From Synaphobranchus kaupii (Eukaryota; Chordata; Actinopteri; Anguilliformes; Synaphobranchidae), in contig CM056380.1 in the NCBI GenBank assembly GCA_029718625.1, forward strand, positions 18,385,923 to 18,449,922: DNA of 64,000 bases, in the 5' to 3' direction. The notes under the pieces were generated by a model that saw only the letters and a list, made by a program, of their open reading frames with translations, searched no databases and had not been told where the DNA came from. The number at the start of each line of letters is the position of its first letter. The stretch's first letter is position 1. Shown one piece after another: positions 11,201 to 22,520 of this stretch. The position numbers were made by a program, and so were the translations under genes.

Positions 11201-11484
11201 ACACACTGGCCCGAAGGGAAGGATTCGCAGTCCGTCCTTGTGTGGTCACACCCTGCGTGCCGCCAACCACCGCTGTAATGGGCGCATGTGCAGTGGCCGA
11301 AGTGGCACGACCTGGGCAGCTGCTGCCATCAAAAAAAAAACCTCTCTCTGGTGGTGAAGTGCTTCTTGCCCTGTTTAGGGTCAAGCCCCGGCTGCACAGA
11401 TTCTGTGTCCCTTCTAGCTTGCGCCTTTATAGGGCAGAGACTCGCCAATCATAAAAGTAGGACTGAGTTCTTTTACTCCTTGCC

Positions 11485-11735
11485 TAGCAGGAAATTGAGG
11501 CACTTCCAGTGATCCCGATTATGGGGATGTGGGAGTACGCCTCCTGTAGGTCCACCGAGGTGAACCAGTCGCCGTCCCTCACCAATAGTAGACGGGAAAG
11601 GCAGAGCATGCAGAAAAGCAGGCATCTTAGTTCAAAATAGTTGAACTGGAGCCGGTACCCCCGACTAAAGTCCAACTGGCTCCCTGGGTACATAGGCGCC
11701 GTAGGGCGGGATGTGGGAGTGCCAGAGGGAGCCAA
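11485..11735 (-). pseudogene. Reverse transcriptase fragment, DIRS-like
   Basis: The minus frame contains DGDWFTSVDLQEAYSHIPI, the RT block holding the first catalytic Asp (xSxDLxxAYxHIPI) shared by DIRS and Gypsy RTs. It is followed by a short run equivalent to HWKxLxF before the frame breaks. The YxDD block is not found; the region between here and RNase H appears deleted. Its combination with a tyrosine recombinase favours DIRS over Gypsy. Confidence 0.78.
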
Positions 11736-12659
11736 CCGTCAGTGACAGGACTTGCTACCGAATGCTGGCTAGCCGGGGGGCCTACGGGATCAGCCCTGGT
11801 CCCAAAAAGAACGCTAAGGGCCTGAGGAGTTGGATGAATGGCAGGGAGTTGCCTAAACAACTGCGGTAAACCGCAATACCAATTAACCTGACCAATATGC
11901 GCACAAGCGTCAGTCAATAGATTAATCATGATACGCAATACAACGTGTTGTTGAGAGTCAAAATGCCTCAGGTAGCATAATCCTTGTTAAGGAAAAAAAG
12001 GCTCCTTTCAGCTTTTAAATGTTTGTAACAACAAACTCAATATAGGTTATTATAACCGGAAAGATATCACTCACAACATTGATCTAATTTCAAAAAGGAA
12101 ACGGCAGAGAACCGTCTAACCCCGGTAAACAAACCCTTTGTTTAACAAATTATTTTGATTAACATTACTGGAAATGCGCACTCGCATCTCTCAGTAAGAT
12201 TAACCGCAAAACACAACACCACACGTTACTGAAAGTGAAACTATATATCAGTAGTAAAACTGATGTAGTTTGAAAACAAGGCCAGCAACGAGCCGCTTAA
12301 ACGACCGCACTGAATAAATACTACGGATTTCTCCTACCTGATGTGCGCGCCTGTGCCAAACATTAGGTACATTGTCGCAACTGCAATGTAACCCGGTGCT
12401 GGGGGAGAAAAAGCCTCGGGTAGCTTACTTCTTTTTAAGAAGAGGCTCCTGTCGGCAGGTGGGAGAGGGCAAAGAGGAGCTGCAATTTCACGGATCCAGG
12501 TGAAAGCAAAGATTCAACAGTCTCGCGCTCAAACTGGAGGAGGCAAAAAGAGGATGGGCGGCGTACACGCACCATATTTATGGCGTGATGTGGTGTCTGC
12601 CGTGTAGTGGTGGTTAATTTGCTATCCAGTCTCTTAACAGCTCACCTTCTCGGCGAGGA
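11736..12659. other. 5' part of DIRS-like element, unassigned
   Basis: The minus strand around 11740-11940 reads open for about 100 residues without a recognised domain and probably represents the gag-RT spacer. The rest is AT-rich noncoding. No zinc-knuckle gag frame is visible here, unlike copy B at 34828. Confidence 0.4.
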
Positions 12660-12697
12660 TGACCCATACCGTGGCGTGTCGACCGATATGAAATAGA
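12660..12697 (+). repeat. DIRS terminal direct repeat, right copy
   Basis: The word TGACCCATACCGTGGCGTGT, followed by CGACCGATATGAAATAGAAC, matches 8286-8324 in diverged form and marks the other end of the DIRS-like element. Confidence 0.65.
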
Positions 12698-12698
12698 A

Positions 12699-13927
12699 CC
12701 TACTCTTCCAACACATCGCTAACACATGGAAACAACCCCGTTGCCGTCACACTTTACCTCGCCGCATACGCAATATGAATCTTCGTATCACAAAGGAGGC
12801 TTCCCTTCCTGTGCGTTCCCAGCCCAAGCAGAACGGCGTGCGGTTATGGCCTCTCTGCCTCTACAATCAATCACGGTCTACATCCAGGGAGAGAGTGCAT
12901 CGCGTCCATGGGTGCGACCGTAACTCAAGCTGCCGCCCACCCAAAAGGCGTAATTCACCCCCACCCGTTATGAGTCTTATGTTCCCATTATCGGGGCCCT
13001 GAAATATTGCCTATTTGTCATCATTTCCCATTAAGAATGCTGCAGATTTTTCAAGATTAAGGGGGGCCTCCATCTAAGCGTATCGTTTCACCGTTTCCAT
13101 TACTTACCGGAATAAACGAGAAACGACAGTCAGTTATTTACAGCAGTTAGTTCTTCAACTATTTCTTCCCAGGGGCCTGATTCTTTTCACAAAATGGTAC
13201 ACGCAGGCTAAACATTCTCCACATATCACTTATAAAATAATTAATGAATAAGATGTAATGTAGATATATGTACACAAAGCAAATGCATTTTTAAAATATA
13301 CACAGCGCTGGTGGCAGGTATGGTGACACTGTGCGGATGCAGAATTAATATTGTTTGTTTTTCCAAAGGGTCAAGAGTATGTCACTGGTGGGCCCCATTT
13401 GGCCCCTGGGTTACCAGTTCTACAGACCTAATTTACCGTATGCGAAAGAGGTAGAACAGGAACTAAACATTGTAAATGAATATTAACAGGATATTAATAT
13501 TGATGAAGAGCATTTTTCATTTAAAAAAGTTCATCATTCATCCATCATTCAGCAGTCAGGCAAGCTCCGCTGCACTCCACATTATGAAAATGAATGCTGT
13601 CTGTCCCAGATATCAGGCAAATTAAGACACTCACCTGTGCAATCATTATTTTAATGTCTACCTATGTAACTTCCTTGGCTGAGAAATGCATTGTCTGTAT
13701 TGCATTAGCTTTCTGAACCTAGCACGTGGTATCAAACGGCAGATTACCGATAGTAAAATTGGTTGAAAGTGATTTAGGAAGCATGACAGCGGGAAAGGTA
13801 ACAAAGTTATATGTCTGTGCCTTCTGCATATGATTACCGCCTACCCCCTTTCTCATTCATTTTCTAGTCACTAAAATGGGAACGGGGAACAAACTAAATT
13901 TGTGGGAATTCTGTGAAAATTAGTCCA
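12699..13927. other. Noncoding, no gene recognised
   Basis: No exon, RNA gene or complete repeat is visible. Open frames at 12726-13002 overlap in two frames and have no known domain. Confidence 0.4.
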
Positions 13928-14219
13928 GGGGCCACGTGTATAAAACTCTGAGTAAAAGAATGCGTAAAAGAACGCTCAGGGTGAAAGTCAGAAATCTACT
14001 TCAAAAAAGTTTTGCATTTTCTACCTCTGCCTTTCGGTCACGGTGTCGTCATATCACACGGACTCCAAACATTTGTATGCATGGTGTCCATCGTGTGCAG
14101 AGGTACGCAGATTCTCACAGCATGTATTATATTATACATCTGAATTTCTGCGTGGAAACTCGTTTACGCGGCTTTCTGAGGGAATTTTTCTGCTCAGCAC
14201 TGTTTATACATGTGGCCCC
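13928..14219. mobile_element. MITE with GGGGCCACxTGTATAAA termini
   Basis: A 292-bp element begins GGGGCCACGTGTATAAA and ends TTTATACATGTGGCCCC, an inverted repeat of 17 bp with one mismatch. This terminal pair resembles a common fish non-autonomous DNA transposon. No transposase is encoded; an open frame across it is incidental. Confidence 0.75.
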
Positions 14220-17200
14220 AGGAGGGGAGACGATTTCACGGCCTGCAGTCAGCTGGTAAGAGTCTATCCCGAGGCCGGTGCGAGAGGCCTGGTTTTTTTG
14301 GCTGGGTAGGCAGAGTGCTGTGAAGCCCACAGACCGCAGTTCACACCTATTTCAGGGGCAAGGACAGCACAGCGCTGGCTATGACCCACGCAAAACCTAC
14401 CTGGCAGTAACCCCGCCAGTGGAAGCAGCCTTTTGCTACCTTCTGTAAACTCAGGACAGCTCCTTCCTAAACCTCACACTGTTGGTGGCCAGGCTTGGCC
14501 CAGATACTCTCCAGACCACAGGAGCTTGCTGTCACCTCCAGGGCAGATTAGCACCAGCTGCAGCAGAGACAGCAGGGCCCTTAGTCACCGTGTAAACAGG
14601 GACTATTGCAGATTGCAGAGCCCTTTCGTGTTATACCACGGGACATGCCAAAGCTCAGCGGGACGCATGGACAGACCCACGCACCCCCGGGGTCTGTCCA
14701 CGGGGGGCCTGTAAGCCCTCGCGTCTCAACCCTCACAGCCCACCGCAGGTCCCACAGTGGTCTTTCACACAGGTACATCAAGCTGGTGAGAAAAACAATG
14801 GCAAGACTCACTTAACCCTTCAGGTGTATGATCACAAATATGTGATTAGAATGTTCTGAACTGAACATTCTAATGCTGATGTAACAATCACTACTATGCA
14901 CTGCTGTGTTGTTAATTACCGGTACGGTTTGTCAAAAGACTTTGGTTTCAGCACTTACCCCAGTCTGCTCATTTCACCCTGTTATACGTGGATGGTTCTT
15001 TTGAGAATCCATGCTTTCATTTTAGAAAAGTTACACTGGTGCCTTTTATCAAAACTTTAATTTAAGCATTTCTTACAGAGGTAATGCTCAATCATCACCT
15101 AAAGGGGATATTTGAAGCCCTGAAGGAACATCAAAGTTTTATTTTTTTTTGTTGGGGGGTTTGTATATAGGAATATTTGCCTAAAGGTTTCTTTCCCACC
15201 TTTCCAGTTCTGTGTAAATTAGAAGCCCCTTCACATGTTATCTGTGCATTACGTTATAAAGTTTTTGTTGGGTGAACTTTATTCCCGTATAGATGAAGCA
15301 TTTGAAAATGTCAGCCATTAAACAAATTGGTATTTCAACTGCAAACATGGTGGGAGGGGACATACTTTTGTCATGCCACTGTCAAAAGCAAATTCCATAT
15401 TCATAACTTTTTTTATTAGGTCAGAATAAGATGTTGGAGCATCTCTCAAAGCAAAACTGGATTTTCACTAAACTTGTAAAACATTTATCTTGAACCCTGC
15501 CTATAAAATGTATGTTTAGCATGACATATTATTCATTCTATTGCACTTACAGTAAAACCCCATGTTTACTGCTGAACTGGGGTCTGATGAGTCAGCAATA
15601 TACAGTACAGTACCTACTAATTTTTATAATGGCAGTAAACATCGATCCGTAGTATGCACACTAGAAACAGATGATCTCTCAAGGAGCCCAGTGCTTGACA
15701 GGAGGACCGTGATTTTTAAAAAAAAGTCTAAACGCAACCGCCTGTAAATGAACACTCGTTCTACAGATACTACTTCATCCTGTTAACAGCCGACGAGCCA
15801 GATAATCAAACAGCGTTGTATAGTTTATTAATCACTGAAATAAGAATGGAGCTCGTCGCTTATTAGCGGTCAGGCTCAATTTTCTCACGGACTTTGTCGC
15901 GCGTCGCAGCAGCACTGCCCTGCGTCTGACGGGTTAACCCTTCGCTGTCTGGACTGTGTGATGCCAAACGGGACGCACGCGTCGAGTAATGTGAATTTCG
16001 AATGATTTTTAAATGGCTTTTTTTAACGTGTGAAAATCAAATTTAAGGGGCCACCAAAGAAATATTCTATTCAATCTAGCCTTTATTTCTTACATTAGCC
16101 ATTGGGTGACTGGACCAGAGTGACGTCAGTGCCTGTCATGTCATGTGTGGCTGCCTCTCTCAATGGATAAGCTCCCGTATGTCCATATACTGTGCTAGTT
16201 GCCATCCAGAAAGCATGAGCTGTTTCGCCCAAAATCTCCATAGAAGATGTCAACTGCTTGTCAATAATGCTGTACAAAAAACAAAGACTGATGGATTGAT
16301 TGAAATAGCCTGTATGTATTCAGTGCTCTGACTGTACAGATTTTTAATGCTCACACTTGGAAGCTTCACAGACAAATTCCATTCGACAATAGAAGCCTTT
16401 ATTTCTCATTTTAACCATTTGGTGGTGCTTTGACCAGATGATGTTATTGCATGTCTTGCCTTATGTGGTTCGCTCTCCCTCCAGATAGGTACTAGCTCTT
16501 TGAGGAGCAGGCTGTTTATGTTTTCATCCGTTTCTTTTCTTTATAGCAATGCTTAAGTATAATTTTTGAAATTGCTTGTGCGTCTGTGTTGATAAATTGA
16601 CTAATTTTATTTTATAATTAAAATACAACAGAACCACATACATCCATATACAGGGACCTATGATATGATATAATGACTGCAATTTAACAAACTGGTTAGA
16701 GGGATGTCGAACTTGGTCGCGCGGGATGTCATTCTTCCTGTAGCTACAACCATCGTCAGGCTCTAGGCTGGGCCATTTCAGGCAAAAGACGGTGCGTTCT
16801 TCATCTGCCCTTCTAAATAAAGGGTAAAACCAATTTTCCAGCTTCGTCGGCGTCTTCCCCAGCACCGATTGCATCACCTTCGTATATCTCTCGCATACAA
16901 TGGAGCCGTCCCGATATAGCGTGGCTTGCTCACAAGCCTATTTCATGCCGCGCTCTTTTTAAACGGCAAAGATACAGAAGCTCGTTAGATCGCGGAGCTG
17001 TTCCTTACGTCACACGCGTTAGAAACCTTGCATGTTCTCCTTTAAACCAACTCCACGGACAAAACAGGATCCGCCACTGAACTCATACTCGCGTCTGACA
17101 TTGAATGGAGCCAAATCTGACTGGATGGCGTGAGTAGGCATAATCAAGAATGCAAATTCAGTGCCTGACAACTGCAGCTAGTGCTGTAGTTTTGTTTATT

Positions 17201-17288
17201 TGATATACGTAGGACTCTTTTAAAATGAACTGAAATGCTGCACAGGCCTATTGCAGATGATATTGGGATATACAGTACTAAGAACATG
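14220..17288. other. Noncoding, with a diverged local duplication
   Basis: No host exon is recognised. Segments 16064-16200 and 16378-16510 share GCCTTTATTTCT, CCATTxGGTG and GACCAGA words in the same order, suggesting an old tandem duplication of about 315 bp. A minus frame at 16524-16877 (KTPTKLENWFYPLFRRADEE) is exon-like in composition but matches no family I know. Confidence 0.4.
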
Positions 17289-17494
17289 CTGGTTAAGGAA
17301 CAGGACTTGTAACCGAAAGGTTGCAGGTTCGATTCCCAGCCGGACACTGCCGTTGTACCCTTGAGCAAGGTACTTAACCTGAATTGCTTCAGTATATATC
17401 CAGCTGGATGAATGGATAAATGTAATAAGAAGTTGTGTAAGTCGCTCTGGATAAGAGCGTCTGCTAAATGCCTATAATGTAATGTAATGTAATG
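17289..17494 (+). mobile_element. tRNA-derived SINE, UnaSINE1-like, copy 1
   Basis: A polymerase III B box GGTTCGATTCC follows a partial A-box region (GGTTAAGGAACAGG), then the body and a 3' tail with GTCGCTCTGGATAAGAGCGT and CTGCTAAATG, ending in ATAATG-TAATG-TAATG repeats. The tail is the stem-loop shared with L2-clade LINEs of the UnaL2 type, whose machinery mobilises such SINEs. The 5' head is truncated relative to the copy at 34241. Confidence 0.92.
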
Positions 17495-17925
17495 ATAATA
17501 TTTCTACATTGTGGGGAAAACACTATTGCGCGCTTTTATATCAAAACCTAATGCCCAACAGGAATTCCATTAACCTCGGTAACATCCACTTTACTTCTAA
17601 TTAATATTTTAAGTGCTTCTCATAAGTTAAAAAGTTGTAGTCATAAAAACTCCCTTGTATTGGTGACCACGTCTAAATCTGCAGTGAAAGCAAGTCTTGA
17701 CACACTTACGTTTCCGGCGGACGACGTTCTCTAGATTTTCATATCCAATAGAATGTACATGGCCTAGATGATGCAATAGAGGACTTAGGGCCAGATTCAC
17801 AGTTGAGATAAGCACGCGCAAATGGGACTTACTCCCGAAATTCCGCGTAGCTTAAGCTATTTGTGATTCAGACATTTGACTTATCCAGTTGTATAGCGCG
17901 CGCCGCCCAGTTGGAGACTCAACTG

Positions 17926-18206
17926 GCTGCAGGCTTGGAGAAAGCAGTTCTGGACGACGCATGCGCAGTTTAGACAAAGCAGTTCTGGACGACGCATGCA
18001 CAGTTCTAACCCGAAAATGGCATCGAGAAAGACTAACAACAATTATGATTATCATTATTATGGAGTGTAATGTTGTAATATAGCAAGCTAGTAAATGTTT
18101 TTAAAACTATAAAATGCCTAAATTGTAATATTTCTATCACAATGGCGTATTGCTTAGTGCGCGCTCGTAACGTTATATTTTTAGCGATGCTGATAATGAT
18201 GGACTA
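17926..18206 (+). repeat. Left arm of 280-bp inverted repeat
   Basis: This arm is the reverse complement of 19235-19523, with moderate divergence. It holds two copies of a unit with GCATGCGCAG and AAAGCAGTTCTGGACGACGC, against three in the right arm. The spacer of about 1 kb contains a minisatellite. Confidence 0.85.
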
Positions 18207-18683
18207 GCTTGCAACTATCTTGGGTTAGCTTGCAAGGTAGGCCTACTGTAATGAATGCCAGCGACGTCAGCGTAAGTGACGTAGTGCAGCCTAGGTGCTT
18301 AATTGTTAGATGAATGCCACCTGCGAGGCTGGGAGATCTAACAAAAGCCAAGAGATGGCACAGCGTCCTCTCTCTTCTCCCTGGCCAGTCCGTGGGCTAG
18401 CTAGGTACTTCAATTTTGAACATAAAGGCCGTTTTATATATTATTCCTAGTCTTTGCGGGATTATATGATAGGTTGCAGTAGCAAAGGTCCACTGAAATG
18501 TTCTTTTTGTCTATTTACCTGACAAGGCATATGATAGTACTGAACGTGTCACATTAATGTTTACTATCACTAATTATGTTATGTTGGAAGAGGAAGAAGG
18601 GGGGAGTTGAAGGCCTTTTATTCCGAAGACAGTCATCTGGGCTTTTGCAGCGATTTTTGTCAACTTTGTGCAGGGCTGGGGGA

Positions 18684-18956
18684 GTGAGTGATGGAAGGAG
18701 TGAGTGAGTGAGGGAGGGAGGGAATGAGTGAGAGATGGAAGGAGTGAGTGAGTGATGGAATGAGTGAGGGAGGGAGGGAGGGAATGAGTGAGGGAGGGAT
18801 GGAAGGAATGAGTGAGAGATGGAAGGAGTGAGTGAGTGATGGAAGGAGTGAGGGAGGGAATGAGTGAGTGAGGGAGGGAGGGAATGAGTGAGGGAGGGAT
18901 GGAAGGAATGAGTGAGAGATGGAAGGAGTGAGTGAGTGATGGAATGAGTGAGTGAC
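18684..18956 (+). repeat. GAGTGA/GAGGGA minisatellite
   Basis: Irregular tandem array of 4-bp GAGT/GAGG/GATG units with a longer period visible: the block around GGAAGGAATGAGTGAGAGAT is repeated at about 18800 and 18900. It lies in the spacer between the inverted arms. Confidence 0.9.
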
Positions 18957-19234
18957 TGTTTACTATTTTGTTCTAATAAATGTTCATTATTATGATTTGT
19001 GACTCATTATTTATTTATTTTTACTTGGAGGGGTTTTGGGTCTGTGAATGAGAGTAAGTTGGATATGGCTTGAGTAATATATCCATTAAGAGCTCAGGTG
19101 TTAACGTTAGCTAACTAACTATATAGCGAACTTTAGCTAAATTAACACTGCTCACCGTAGTCGGGTGCACGCACCCTTGATGATAAGACTGAATGGCTGT
19201 GTTGGTAACGTTAATCGTCAATAAAAGTATGAAT

Positions 19235-19523
19235 TAGTCCATCATCATCGCAAAAAATATAATTTTATGAGCGCACACTAAGCAATACGCAATTGTGATA
19301 TAAATATTACAAGTTAGGCATTTTATAGTTTTAAAAACATTTACTAGCTTGCTATATTACAACATTACACTCCATGTTAATGATGTTAATTGTTGTACTC
19401 CATAACTTAAACTGCGCATGCGTCATCCAGAACTGCTCCGTCAAACCTGCGCATGCGTCATGCAGAACTGCTTCGTCTAAACTGCGCATGCGTCGTCCAG
19501 AACTGCTTTCTCCAAGCCTGCAG
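19235..19523 (-). repeat. Right arm of 280-bp inverted repeat
   Basis: Inverse partner of 17926-18206. It carries three tandem copies (from about 19411, 19446 and 19480) of a 35-bp unit containing CTGCGCATGCGTC and CAGAACTGCT. Confidence 0.85.
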
Positions 19524-20934
19524 CGAGCTGATATAGGAGGAGCCTAGTTGGACAGCCCATGGCCCGTGCCACCCAGTTGGATAACTCGAAGATACCCAAT
19601 TTGATGTCGCTGATTGGACAGGAGTTCACTAATCTCTCACATGAAATTTACGTAAAACTGAAGCTTGTTTGCAGGGTCATTTGAATCATAACGATAATCA
19701 ATGTTTTTTGTTGTTTCTCATTTTAATTTTCACACTGTAATTCCAAAAACATAGAACGATATTTGTAAAAACCTAACCGATGTTTAGTTTACGAATATGG
19801 GAAACAGTCATTGAACATGAGCAGAGACTGATCTGGTTGCAGACATGAAGGAGCAAACACTATTGTTTTAAATAAATTAGTGCGTAATTAATCACATTCA
19901 TGAAATGAAATAGGCCTAGTTAGTTCAAAGCGCCGTTTTCTGGTATTTTTAAAACAAATTTGGAATATATTTTAGTTGGAATACAACAGATAAAATGAAC
20001 TACAGGCAAAAAATATAGGCTAAATATGCAATTTATTTAAAATAATCATCCCTGTTCTTTCATATATTTTGCTAGCTTCCCCGTTGCTCTTGTGTTCTCT
20101 AGCCTGTATTCTTTTCAACATAATTTATTCAAACGCGGCAATCACATTTTATTTCTCCCTCTCTGCTATAGCTAGCCTACTCTCGATTTCTGAGGCTGCG
20201 GGGACAGCAAGTAGCGGCATCAGGACTGTAATGCACTTCTTGACAACGAACCACGAAGCTACCCAGTAAAATAACATAACAACTTAATGTTAACTTACTA
20301 GAAAATTATTCAAATTAAGATGAGCTAATTTTATAACCGTATGTAGCTACATGAATACTAACGTTGCCTACTTAGGCTATCAAAGCTGTTATGTAGGCTA
20401 TTAAGATAGCAAAACTGCATTAAAGTGCATAACAACACATTGCATAATTTAGGAAATTGTATTTATGTATCTCTCCTGCACTGGGTTGTAAATGTGCGGG
20501 GTCAGTCATTTGGAGTGTCTGTTTACCTGTTTTGAAACGTTAACGAATTTGTAGCTACACAGTCATTATTATGGGAAAAGATAAATACAGGAATATATTA
20601 AATAAACTTGAATCAGACAAATAACTGTTGTGGCTAGTGATTTTAATAGATAATCGATAGATAATGTTCTATACGGTTTTTGGTGAATTTATACAGTTTT
20701 GCAGGCATGAAAGGGCAGCTCTTTCCAGAGGCTGACACCTATGCATTAATAATATAATATTGTAGCAAACGCATCTAAAGACAGACCAGGCGGATTCACT
20801 CATTTCTTTTATTGCAAGCCAATGTTCTCAGTACACAGAGGATTACACTGACTTTATACTGGACTGGCGATAATACTGCAAATTGTCATCATAAATAATG
20901 CATTACCTAGTTAGTTCTCTACTGTGGCTATCTA

Positions 20935-22077
20935 CGGTTGAAGTCGGATGTTTACATACACTTAGGTTGAAGTCATTGAAACTCATTTTTAACCGCTCCA
21001 CAGATTTCATGTTAGCAAACTATAGTGCTGGCAATCAATCAATCAATCAATATTTATTTATATAGCGCATTTCACAACAAGTTGTCACAATGCACTTCAC
21101 AGCAAAACCCAGCCTAAACCCCCCACAAGAGCAAGTCAAAGGCAACAGTGGCAAGGAAAAACTCCCTGGTGTAACTAGGAAGAAACCTTGGAAGGAACCA
21201 GACTCAATGGGGGAACCCATCCTCCTCTGGTCGGCTCAGGGTCAGCCAAGTCAGTTAGGACATCTACTTTGTGCATGACACAAGTAATTTTTCCAACAAT
21301 TGTTTACAGACAGATTATTTCACTTTTAATTCACTATATCACAATTCCAGTGGGTCAGAAGTTTACATACACTAAGTTGACTGTGCCTTTAAAATTTTAA
21401 ATTTTTTTATATTTGGTCGCATATCCTTTGCATGCCATGACTTTCTGATGTCCGTGACCCAATGTCTCCTGACTTATTTTTCCATAGAGTTCAATAGGAA
21501 AATTTGTCAGGAGAAACAACCCTCAAAGTGATCCATCCATATCTACTGCATATCTGGCAGCAGAGTGATGGTTTGAGGCTCGTTTGATACCTCAGACCCT
21601 TGATGACTTACAGCCATTTTACCAATCATGTATTCCATACTGTTCCAGCATAATTTACAGGTAAATATAGTCCCACCCCTCAATTCCCATAGAGATCCAT
21701 TCAAATGCAGAGACATTACAGTATCGCTTGTAAGAGTACCAGAAAATAAGATATCAAGAGTCTTTTGATGTTGTTGGGTCACAGACATCAGGAAGTCATG
21801 GCATGCAAAGGATATGCGACCAAATATAAAAAATTTAAAGGCACAGTCAACTTAGTGTATGTAAACTTCTGACCGACTGGAATTGTGACATAGTGAATTA
21901 AAAGTGAAATAATCTGTCTGTAATGAATTGTTTAAAAAGTTACTTGTGTCATGCACAAAGTAGATGTCCTAACTGACTTGCCAACACTATAGTTTGCTAA
22001 CATGAAATCTGTGGAGTGGTTAAAAATGAGTTTTAATGACTTCAACCTAAGTGTATGTAAACTTCCGACTTCAACTG
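20935..22077. mobile_element. Sleeping Beauty-like Tc1 MITE
   Basis: The ends GGTTGAAGTCGGATGTTTAC and, inverted on the right, CAGTTGAAGTCGGAAGTTTA are the outer arms of Sleeping Beauty/SALT-type Tc1 elements. The inner direct repeat GTTTACATACACTAAGTTGA lies at 21360 and, inverted, near 21850. TA flanks at 20933 and 22078. Without the 213-bp insertion at 21034, the arms pair for about 300 bp, extending inward through GGTCGCATATCCTTTGCATG. There is no transposase; the centre (21476-21765) is an unrelated noncoding core. It is therefore a non-autonomous derivative. Confidence 0.93.
21034..21246 (-). mobile_element. LINE-type 3' end inserted in the SB-like left arm
   Basis: The CAATCAATCAATCAATCAAT run followed by ATTTATTTATATAGCGCATT is the reversed 3' end of a fish LINE/SINE with a TTGA-type tail. 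It splits the Sleeping Beauty-like arm between GCTGGCAA and GTCAGTTAGG. The open frame across it is not a gene. The element is younger than its host element. Confidence 0.8.
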
Positions 22078-22309
22078 TAGCTACACTACTGTCAACAAAA
22101 CACACGTAGGCCTACGCACTTTATACACACAATAGCACTTAGCTAGCCCTGGTGACCAGCCAGCTCTGCTCTATGATATAATGGTGTCACATAAATTGTA
22201 GTTGAATACTTTTTTTATAGATCAGACAAATTCTTGCAACCTTTGTTTAACAATTCATAAACACGGCCAAACGAGACACATATCCTGTAGGCTAATTCTA
22301 GAGAGATAT

Positions 22310-22520
22310 CCAGCTGGACCCAGCTCGACATGCCGCGCGACCCAGTTGGATAGCGCAGAGCTACCCAGTTGGATCGCTCACGCTACCCAACTGGATATGT
22401 GGAGATGGCCACTGGGTGGCGCAGGATGACTGGATAGGTGATGTCTTGTTAACTGGATATATCTCGCTTAAAAACTGGGTAGCGCAGAGCAACTGGATAT
22501 ACGGTGTCTAGTTTGCGTCG
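22310..22520. repeat. CCAACTGG-rich degenerate subrepeats
   Basis: Several copies of CCCAGTTGGATxGC and the inverse CCCAACTGGATAT occur between GCGC words. The same motif forms an exact 22-bp tandem array at 38553-38684 and occurs near 17885-17930 and 19580. It ends with GTGTCTAGTTTGC, also seen at 38686. Confidence 0.7.

Larger units (their letters stand above)
8284..12698 (-). mobile_element. DIRS-like tyrosine-recombinase retrotransposon, nested and decayed
   Basis: Minus-strand remnants lie in DIRS order: reverse transcriptase (11485-11735), RNase H (10679-11200), then tyrosine recombinase (9756-10032 continuing at 8329-8589). Both ends carry a diverged copy of TGACCCATACCGTGGCGTGT (8286 and 12660), in direct orientation, likely part of the terminal repeat system. 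The body is interrupted by a hAT-like element (10033-10678) and by a compound insertion (8590-9755). The gag-like ORF was not recognised in this copy. All coding parts contain stops or shifts. Confidence 0.78.

Noticed and set aside
10980..11384. 134-codon minus-strand gene
   Set aside because: It is a shifted frame over the RNase H and linker part of the DIRS-like element.
17289..17494. True tRNA gene
   Set aside because: It has a B box, but the head is truncated and the body ends in an L2-type SINE tail.
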